From Methylococcaceae bacterium (lineage in GTDB: Bacteria > Pseudomonadota > Gammaproteobacteria > Methylococcales > Methylomonadaceae): 21,749 nucleotides of DNA. The first letter of the stretch is position 1. Each line of letters begins with the position of its first letter. Both the position numbers and the translations under genes were made by a program. Positions 14,921-21,749 of this stretch are shown in pieces. The notes under the pieces were generated by a model, which had not been told where the DNA came from, ran no database searches, and worked only from the letters and a program-made list of their open reading frames with translations. The stretch lies in the NCBI GenBank assembly GCA_947505055.1, contig CANNLO010000043.1:1-21749 (forward strand), in the 5' to 3' direction.

Positions 14921-16022
14921 TTTGCAAACTCGCCGATTGAATTTTCAGATGTCGGCGGCTTTTGTCCTTAACTTGCCCCACCAATTGACCGCAGGCGGCA
15001 TCAATATCTTCTCCACGCGTTTTTCTAATCGTCGTAACTATTCCTGCATCATTTAGAACGGTTTTAAAACGGTTGATGGTTTCTTTGCTGGAACACCGGT
15101 AAGAGGAGTTAGGAAAAGGATTAAAAGGTATCAAATTGATTTTTGACGGTACAGTTTTTAATAATTTAATGAGCCCTCGCGCATCCTGCATCGAGTCATT
15201 AATGCCATCCAGCATAACGTATTCAAACGTAACCGTGCGCCGTTGGGCTATATTTGCATTATCCCGGCACGCTTCCATTAACTCTTTTAATGGATATTTT
15301 TTATTAATGGGAACAAGTTCATCCCTCAATTCGTCAGTCACGGCATGTAGAGACACGGCAAGACTGACATCGCAGACTTGGGTTAACCGATACATGGCGG
15401 GCACTACGCCCGAGGTACTCACTGTCACCCGGCGTTTGGACAAGCCAAAAGTAAAATCATCCATCATCAGATTCATGGCTGCGACTGCATTGTCAAAATT
15501 CAACAAAGGTTCGCCCATGCCCATCATAACGACATTAGTGATTTTTTTTTCTTCGCCTAAGCGTTGTTGCGCGACAATGACTTGGCCGATAATTTCAGAG
15601 GTGGTCAAGTTGCGATTAAAGCCTTGCTGGGCAGTGGAGCAAAATGTGCAGGCCAGAGCACAGCCGATTTGTGAAGAGACGCATAAAGTGCCACGCCCTT
15701 CTTCAGGTATGAACACGGTTTCTATCCGGTTGCCGCAACTGGTTTGCACTACCCATTTACGGGTGGCATCGCTTGCGATTTGTTCAAATACAATTTCAGG
15801 AGTTTCTATGGTGCAGTTTTCAGTTAAATAAGCGCGCAAAGTCTTGCTCATGTCGGTCATCAGATTGAAGTCTTCGACGCCTTCCTGATAGATCCATTTG
15901 AGCAGTTGCGTGGCCCGAAACGGCTTTTCGCCTAAAGCGACAAAAAAGGCCGCAAGACCTTTTCTGTCGAAATCGAGCAAATTGATGGTTTTGGTATTAA
16001 CGGGTTCTAGCACAAATTTCAT
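14910..16022 (-). CDS. rlmN: 23S rRNA/tRNA (adenine-C2)-methyltransferase RlmN
   Basis: The 370-residue radical SAM enzyme methylates C2 of A2503 in 23S rRNA and A37 in some tRNAs. The iron-sulfur motif CxxxCxxC is Cys121, Cys125, Cys128 ('GCALACTFC'). The catalytic methyl-carrying Cys344 sits in '[15 protein letters not shown]'. '[14 protein letters not shown]' is the SAM-binding GxGEP element, and '[14 protein letters not shown]' near the start is the expected N-terminal region. The frame is open up to 16193, but the extra residues lie inside ndk and do not match the family, so I place the start at the ATG 16020-16022. The gene therefore begins inside the last 26 bases of ndk. No Shine-Dalgarno is obvious, consistent with coupling to ndk translation. 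Confidence 0.95.
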   Translation of the reverse strand: MKFVLEPVNTKTINLLDFDRKGLAAFFVALGEKPFRATQLLKWIYQEGVEDFNLMTDMSKTLRAYLTENCTIETPEIVFEQIASDATRKWVVQTSCGNRIETVFIPEEGRGTLCVSSQIGCALACTFCSTAQQGFNRNLTTSEIIGQVIVAQQRLGEEKKITNVVMMGMGEPLLNFDNAVAAMNLMMDDFTFGLSKRRVTVSTSGVVPAMYRLTQVCDVSLAVSLHAVTDELRDELVPINKKYPLKELMEACRDNANIAQRRTVTFEYVMLDGINDSMQDARGLIKLLKTVPSKINLIPFNPFPNSSYRCSSKETINRFKTVLNDAGIVTTIRKTRGEDIDAACGQLVGQVKDKSRRHLKIQSASLQSAT

Positions 16023-16428
16023 TAGCCGAGAAAAAGAAAGCAATTTCCCTTTGCGCAGTTTCGACTGCATCTGAACCGTGTACGGCGTTTTCATCAATGC
16101 TGGCAGCGAAATCAGCACGAATAGTCCCTGCAGAAGCTTCTTTAGGATTAGTAGCGCCCATGATTTCGCGATGCTTAAGTACCGCGTTTTCACCTTCCAA
16201 TACTTGCATGATCACTGGACCTGAAACCATAAAGGACACCAAATCTTTAAAGAAACCGCGTTCGCTGTGCTCTGCGTAAAAACCCTCAGCCTGTTCCTGG
16301 GTCAAATGCAGCATTTTTGCCGCTACGATTTTTAAATCATTTTTTTCAAAACGACTGTAAATTTCGCCGATAACATTTTTTGCAACAGCATCAGGCTTAA
16401 TGATTGAGAAAGTGCGTTCTATCGCCAT
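15997..16428 (-). CDS. ndk: Nucleoside diphosphate kinase
   Basis: The 143-residue enzyme transfers the gamma phosphate between nucleoside di- and triphosphates. The start '[14 protein letters not shown]' (2-15), the ATP-binding '[18 protein letters not shown]' (91-108) and the catalytic His117 in '[20 protein letters not shown]' are all present, and the protein ends in the typical 'EIC.R' tail. The length equals the Escherichia coli enzyme. GGAG lies 10 bases before the ATG, and a promoter with a perfect -10 box sits upstream. It is the first gene of an overlapping block ndk-rlmN-pilW. Confidence 0.98.
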   Translation of the reverse strand: MAIERTFSIIKPDAVAKNVIGEIYSRFEKNDLKIVAAKMLHLTQEQAEGFYAEHSERGFFKDLVSFMVSGPVIMQVLEGENAVLKHREIMGATNPKEASAGTIRADFAASIDENAVHGSDAVETAQREIAFFFSANEICARTR

Positions 16429-16471
16429 TTTTGTAAAACTCCAAAATTATGAATAAATTATTAAGTCGCGG

Positions 16472-16501
16472 ATTATAACCGATCAGTGTCTTTATTTTGA
16501 A
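16472..16501 (-). promoter_or_regulatory. Candidate sigma-70 promoter for ndk-rlmN-pilW
   Basis: On the minus strand TATAAT (16472-16477) is preceded, 18 bases upstream, by TTCAAA (16496-16501), four of six matches to the -35 consensus. The predicted start near 16465 leaves a leader of about 37 bases before ndk. The position between secF and ndk fits a new transcription unit. Confidence 0.6.
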
Positions 16502-16547
16502 AATACCTTTCAGATATACAACTCGCCCTGAACTACAGATTTATTAT

Positions 16548-17474
16548 CTAAGGTCTGCCATCCAGTTCTGCGCCTTCCTTTACAGGAATCATCAAATCAT
16601 CAGGACTAATTCCCAGAATTAAAGCCATCGGACTGGCGATAAAGATAGAAGAATAAGTACCAAAAAATACGCCGAATAAAAGCACAATCGCAAAGTTATG
16701 AATCACTTCGCCGCCCAAAAAGAACAAGGAAACCAGCACTAAAATCACTGTCAACGAAGTCATAATAGTACGACTTAAGGTGACGTTGACTGAAATATTC
16801 ATGATTTCTTCGGTAGACTTATTTCTTAACAACCGAAAATTTTCACGAATCCGGTCATAAACCACAATGGTATCGTTTAAGGAGTAACCAATCAACGCAA
16901 GAACCGCGGCTAAAACCGTCAAATCAAACTCTAAACCTAAAACGGAGAATAAACCCAAGGTTACGATAACATCATGAAAAGTCGCAAGCACCGCTCCGGC
17001 AGAAAACTTCCACTCAAAACGCCAGGCGATATAAATCAGAATACCGATCGTTGAATACAATAAGGCCAAAAAACCATCTTCCGCCAGGTCGTCACCGACT
17101 TGAGGTCCGACAAACTCAACCCGACGGACACTGGCAGGCTCTGCTGTGTTTTTATTGATAGCTTCAAGAACCTTTGCGCTTAATTCGACATTACTGACTC
17201 CATCCTGTGGTTTCAGGCGAATTAAAACATCTCTTGTGGTACCAAAATTCTGTACCGTCGCATCATTAAAACCTTCGGTGTCCAAGGTATTGCGCAGAAC
17301 GGTTAAATCAGCGGCTTTTTGATAGCCCACTTCAATTAAAGTGCCACCGGTAAAATCAATGCCCATCTGCAATCCGCGTACCGCCAACGATCCCATGGAG
17401 ATAATCATTAATACACCGGAAAATATCAGTGCTATGTTTCGATTACCTATAAAATCTATATTTGTTGTCTTCAT
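16548..17474 (-). CDS. secF: Protein translocase subunit SecF
   Basis: The 308-residue inner-membrane protein uses the proton motive force, with SecD, to complete export through SecYEG. A first membrane segment (about 13-33) is followed by the signature 'GIDFTGGTLIEV' (38-49). The periplasmic part runs to about 130 with 'VRRVEFVGPQVGDDL'. Five further membrane segments follow, with 'YSLNDTIVVYDRIREN' containing the conserved Asp201. GAAGG five bases before the ATG supports the start. Length is normal. It follows secD after an unusually long 173-base spacer with repeats. Confidence 0.97.
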   Translation of the reverse strand: MKTTNIDFIGNRNIALIFSGVLMIISMGSLAVRGLQMGIDFTGGTLIEVGYQKAADLTVLRNTLDTEGFNDATVQNFGTTRDVLIRLKPQDGVSNVELSAKVLEAINKNTAEPASVRRVEFVGPQVGDDLAEDGFLALLYSTIGILIYIAWRFEWKFSAGAVLATFHDVIVTLGLFSVLGLEFDLTVLAAVLALIGYSLNDTIVVYDRIRENFRLLRNKSTEEIMNISVNVTLSRTIMTSLTVILVLVSLFFLGGEVIHNFAIVLLFGVFFGTYSSIFIASPMALILGISPDDLMIPVKEGAELDGRP

Positions 17475-17539
17475 TGTAACCTTCTATGTAAATGATGATT
17501 CCTGATAATAAATCTACCTGAAGAATCTAAGCCTTTTAT

Positions 17540-17593
17540 CCACAACGGAGACACGAAGAATTAATTTTTCGTGCTTTTCGTGTCTTTCGTGGA
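17540..17593. repeat. TTCGTG-repeat element in the secD-secF spacer
   Basis: TTCGTG occurs three times at exact 9-base steps (17568, 17577, 17586). An inverted copy CACGAA lies at 17552-17557, so CACGAA and the first TTCGTG can form a hairpin around the AATTAATT centre. Read on the other strand the element is 'CCACGAAAGACACGAAAAGC...', a type of intergenic repeat I recall from several bacterial genomes (untested). It interrupts secD and secF, which are nearly adjacent in most relatives. Confidence 0.6.
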
Positions 17594-17647
17594 CTGTATG
17601 ATTTCCTGGTGTCAGGTTCCTGATGGAAAGTAATTGGCCTAGAAAAT

Positions 17648-19495
17648 CTAAATGGACAATTTCTCAACCCTACGATTACCGTAACTCCAGTTAATAACCA
17701 TTCGTGTACCGGTAATGGCTGTAAACATGGAAGACAAAATTCCGATAATCAGTGTCACAGCAAAACCTTTAACAGACCCTGTGCCGAAAGCAAATAGCAC
17801 TACCGCTACTACAAGGTTAGTAAAATGGGAATCCAAAATGGTACCAAAGGCTTTGTCGTAACCGATAAAGATTGCTGATTGCGGCGTATTTCCGTTCCTG
17901 AGTTCTTCTTTAATACGCTCGAAAATCAATACATTGGCGTCAACCGACATGCCCACGGTCAGGATAATCCCGGCAATACCCGGCAAAGTTAAGGTGGCCT
18001 GCAACATCGACAAGATTGCTACAACAATCACCACGTTAAACGCTAACGCAAAGTTGGCAATCATGCCGAATAACTTGTAATAAACTGCCATAAACAAGAC
18101 AACCAAAGCGAAACCGACCACAAAAGACAAAACGCCCTTGTCTATATTGTCCTGACCCAAACTTGGTCCTACGGTACGCTCTTCGACAATTTCAACGGGG
18201 GCTGCAAGCGCACCGGCTCTTAACAAAAGTGATAATGTTCTGGCTTCTTGAGGACTGTCCAATCCGGTCGTTTGAAAACGATGACTAAAAACTCCCTGAA
18301 TAGTTGCGACATTAATAACCTTCTCAACTTTCTCTTTATGACGAACTTTTTGCCCATTAACCAGCTTGGTTTCTACTTTATATTCAATGAATACTACAGC
18401 CATAGGCTTGCCGACATTAGCCTGGGTTAACTTACCCATTTTTGCCGCACCTACACCATTCAGGGAGATATTCACTGAAGGCCTGCCATCTTGATCAACG
18501 CCCGAAGAAGCGTCAACAATCTGATCGCCCGTTACAATAACCCGACGATCCAACAGAATGGGGCTACCGTTACGATCCTTATATAAACGGCTGCCAACGG
18601 GAACATGTCCGGCGATTGCCTGCTGTATATCATGCTCAGCATCAACAAGACGATATTCAAGCGTCGCTGTAGTCCCCAAAATTTCCTTGGCGCGAGTAGT
18701 ATCCTGTACGCCAGGCAATTGGATGACGATACGATTTTGTCCTTGTTGCTGAATCACAGGCTCTGCAACTCCAAGTTCATTGACTCGGTTACGCAATGTA
18801 GTCATGTTTTGGGCAACGGCAAACTTCTTGATATCCTTCTCTTCTTTTTCAGAAAGTTTTAACCAAACTTGATCCTGCTCGTTAGGCTCGGTGATGTCCA
18901 AAGTACGAAAATCTTTACCCAACAAGGTCAATAGCGATTGTTTGTCATCAGCCGAATTCAATTTGACTTTGATGAAACCGCTGTCTTTGGTGACTGATTG
19001 ATAGCGTATTTTTTCGTTACGTAAAGCCAGTCGCACATCGTCGTTATAACGTTCTTCAGCTTGTTTAACGGCGGCATCCATATCCACCTCCAAGAGAAAA
19101 TGTACCCCGCCACGTAAATCGAGACCGAGATACATCGCTTCAGCACCCAAAGCCCTTAACCAGGCAGGTGTTGTGGGAGCCAAATTCAGCGCAACATTAT
19201 AGTTATCGCCCATTTTATCGCGAAGGAAATCTGCCGCTTTAAGTTGGTCATCAGCACTATTAAACCGTGCTAAAATCTGACCACCCTTAAATTCAAAGTT
19301 CTTTACTGTAAAGCCACCTGTCTTGAATTCAGCCTCGATTTTGTTAGCCTGATCTTGAACAAGTTTTGCAGGGCCGGTTGATGAGACTTGTACAGACGGG
19401 TCATCGCCATATAAATTAGGTAAGGCATAAATAATCCCGACTGCAAAAACAATCAGGACCAAAAGATTTTTCCAAAGTGGGAAATGATTTTGCAT
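17648..19495 (-). CDS. secD: Protein translocase subunit SecD
   Basis: The 615-residue protein is the larger partner of SecF and has exactly the length of the Escherichia coli SecD. An N-terminal membrane segment (about 8-26) precedes the conserved 'YLGLDLRGGVHFLLEVD' (122-138). The periplasmic P1 head extends to about 450, with 'RNRVNELGVAEPVIQQQGQN' and 'TATLEYRLVD'. The C-terminal five-helix membrane domain holds the essential Asp519 in 'GMSVDANVLIFERIKEELRNG'-type sequence (515 onward). Both functional sites are intact. The start ATG has GGA about 10 bases upstream, a modest ribosome site. It lies 125 bases after yajC and 173 bases before secF on the same strand. Confidence 0.98.
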   Translation of the reverse strand: MQNHFPLWKNLLVLIVFAVGIIYALPNLYGDDPSVQVSSTGPAKLVQDQANKIEAEFKTGGFTVKNFEFKGGQILARFNSADDQLKAADFLRDKMGDNYNVALNLAPTTPAWLRALGAEAMYLGLDLRGGVHFLLEVDMDAAVKQAEERYNDDVRLALRNEKIRYQSVTKDSGFIKVKLNSADDKQSLLTLLGKDFRTLDITEPNEQDQVWLKLSEKEEKDIKKFAVAQNMTTLRNRVNELGVAEPVIQQQGQNRIVIQLPGVQDTTRAKEILGTTATLEYRLVDAEHDIQQAIAGHVPVGSRLYKDRNGSPILLDRRVIVTGDQIVDASSGVDQDGRPSVNISLNGVGAAKMGKLTQANVGKPMAVVFIEYKVETKLVNGQKVRHKEKVEKVINVATIQGVFSHRFQTTGLDSPQEARTLSLLLRAGALAAPVEIVEERTVGPSLGQDNIDKGVLSFVVGFALVVLFMAVYYKLFGMIANFALAFNVVIVVAILSMLQATLTLPGIAGIILTVGMSVDANVLIFERIKEELRNGNTPQSAIFIGYDKAFGTILDSHFTNLVVAVVLFAFGTGSVKGFAVTLIIGILSSMFTAITGTRMVINWSYGNRRVEKLSI

Positions 19496-19620
19496 GTGTT
19501 ATTCCAACAATTCAACAATGTCGCAGTAGCAAGATGGATAGAGGCTTCAACCGAAACCCATCAAAATAAATCAGGTATACAATGGGGTTCTCTTGATAGC
19601 CCGCTGTATAAGCAATGGCA

Positions 19621-19971
19621 TTAAGCTCTAACCGGTTTTTTGGTTATGGCTTTATAAGTTCCCTTCGGCATCATGCTTTCAATATTATGACGCTGTACCT
19701 GAATAAAAGTATTATCGCAGATTTCTATTTTGACGAAATTGTCATCTAGATCAATGATTTTACCCAAGATACCACCCGAAGTGACCACTTCTGCGCCTTT
19801 AGTCATTGCCGCAATCATTTCTTTCTTTTCTTTGGTACGCTTGGATTGCGGACGTAAAAACAAAAAGTAAAAGAACACCAAAATGCCCAAAGGAAACAGC
19901 ATTCCCTCAATACCAGGTGATTGTGCGGCGGGTGCAGCAGCTGCTGCAGCCTCAGAAATAAAAAAACTCAT
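19621..19971 (-). CDS. yajC: Preprotein translocase subunit YajC
   Basis: The 116-residue protein is the small membrane partner of SecD-SecF. An Ala-rich short periplasmic start (7-16) leads to one membrane segment (about 22-40) ending in the family signature 'FYFLFLRPQSKRTKEKKEM' (34-52). The cytoplasmic domain follows, with 'GAEVVTSGGILGKIIDLDD' and 'VQRHNIESMMPKGTYK'. A strong GAGGA sits 5 bases before the ATG. It lies 41 bases after tgt, the usual order tgt-yajC-secD-secF. Confidence 0.97.
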   Translation of the reverse strand: MSFFISEAAAAAAPAAQSPGIEGMLFPLGILVFFYFLFLRPQSKRTKEKKEMIAAMTKGAEVVTSGGILGKIIDLDDNFVKIEICDNTFIQVQRHNIESMMPKGTYKAITKKPVRA

Positions 19972-20012
19972 GGTTATCCTCGAAATTTATAGTAATTAAA
20001 AAAATCCGGTCA

Positions 20013-21134
<1,122 letters not shown>

Positions 21135-21241
21135 TTATGAGTATATTGCAAGGCTGTGGATTATCCAGACTTTTTAAATCAAAGTACATGTGGAGAATTA
21201 AAACGATGTCAACTTCTGAGCTGAAGTTTCCTAAAAAATCA

Positions 21242-21616
21242 TCAAGCCACCATGCGTAGCAATATAGCCACCAGCGAATTTTTCGTGGGTTTGCCTCGTT
21301 TGGGGCAAACCCTATCAAAATCCTCATCAAGTCCGGCTTCAGCGATAAGCCGTCGAACATCCGAAAAGGCAAAACTGGTTCGCCCCTTCACTTTATGCCG
21401 ACGTTCCGGATCGGCTTTCAGGCGATCTGCATAAATCCATGTGATCGTTGTGCAAAGCCAAGGCGGTTCATTACCACCGTGGCGCACGGATAAAAAACGA
21501 CTCGTAGGCAGATTAAGTTGAGTTAATGTAATGAAATTGAATGGCATGTAATAGGTCAGTTCAAACCAGAAAGAGGCAAGAAATAAAAGTGCATTATCCA
21601 TATTGGTAGATGACAA
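21242..21616 (-). pseudogene. Probable C-terminal fragment of a mobile-element protein
   Basis: The open frame of 124 residues shows two parts. The first 35 residues look random. From about residue 45 the sequence becomes coherent and charged: 'GGNEPPWLCTTITWIYADRL', then 'ADPERRHKVKGRTSFAFSDVRR', then 'VCPKRGKPTKNSLVAILLRM'. That pattern reminds me of the C-terminal end of DDE-type transposases, but I cannot name the family, and no catalytic triad or terminal inverted repeat is visible. Codon and residue use differ from the neighbouring tgt (many Arg, Pro). A short in-frame piece of another open frame enters from the right edge on the same strand (stop at 21672-21674, 25 residues, unrecognised). 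A 9-base perfect hairpin (21287-21312) lies inside the fragment. The best reading is an insertion scar between tgt and whatever lies to the right. Confidence 0.35.
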
Positions 21617-21749
21617 GTTCGATGATACACGGTACAGTTCGGCGCATAAAAGCTGCCGCTCAACCTAATAACTATTTTCGAAGCAATAAGATCGCTGGGG
21701 AAGCTTTAATCTGCTGGAGTTTGGTCAGTTGGTATGAATCATCGGAATA

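Noticed and set aside
15136..15831. Long open frame (231 residues) on the plus strand
   Set aside because: It lies wholly opposite rlmN, whose catalytic motifs are intact; the product has no motifs and is a shadow frame.
16023..16193. N-terminal extension of rlmN
   Set aside because: The extra 57 residues overlap ndk in another frame and precede the normal RlmN start region; the ATG at 16020-16022 gives the usual family length.
21140..21145. TATACT as a -10 box for tgt
   Set aside because: No acceptable -35 element lies 15-19 bases upstream, and the leader would be only about 5 bases long.

Overview
The window looks like a chromosomal segment of a gammaproteobacterium of moderate to low GC. 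Three gene blocks have classical gammaproteobacterial order: tgt-yajC-secD-secF, ndk-rlmN-pilW, and hisS-yfgM-bamB-der. A protein of the exosortase-associated TIGR04073 type, plus the style of the intergenic repeats, make a methanotroph-like member of the Methylococcales my best guess. That assignment is inference from protein and context resemblance, not from a search.

Layout from left to right. Bases 1-1480 are a gene-poor, decayed-looking stretch. It holds two small proteins of uncharacterised families whose frames overlap by 134 bases; the first lacks an intact start region. A tRNA-Leu(UAA) gene with its own terminator follows on the minus strand. Next come a plus-strand SWIM/SNF2 helicase of 1084 residues and, convergent with it, an uncharacterised membrane protein. 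From about 5.6 kb to the end everything is on the minus strand: a secreted TIGR04073-type protein, the transcription accessory protein Tex, thiol peroxidase Tpx, and then (in transcription order, right to left) tgt, yajC, secD, secF, ndk, rlmN, pilW, hisS, yfgM, bamB and der. Beyond tgt, at the right end, lies a fragment that resembles the C-terminal end of a mobile-element protein.

Functionally, YajC-SecD-SecF drive protein export, YfgM is an ancillary subunit of the SecYEG translocon, and BamB and PilW act in the outer membrane (outer-membrane protein assembly and type IV pilus assembly). Tgt and RlmN modify RNA, HisS charges tRNA-His, Der acts in ribosome assembly, and Ndk balances nucleotide pools. 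A promoter with a perfect -10 hexamer sits before ndk. Genes within blocks are tightly packed (ndk/rlmN, rlmN/pilW and yfgM/bamB overlap; bamB/der are 4 bases apart).

Three gaps carry repeat-like DNA: secF-secD, pilW-hisS (where rodZ and ispG often lie in relatives) and tex-tpx. I see no CRISPR array, complete insertion sequence, prophage or defence operon. The most unusual signals are the overlapping gene pair at 581-1076, the palindromic repeat between tex and tpx, and the repeat-containing spacers inside otherwise conserved operons. None amounts to a demonstrable new system.
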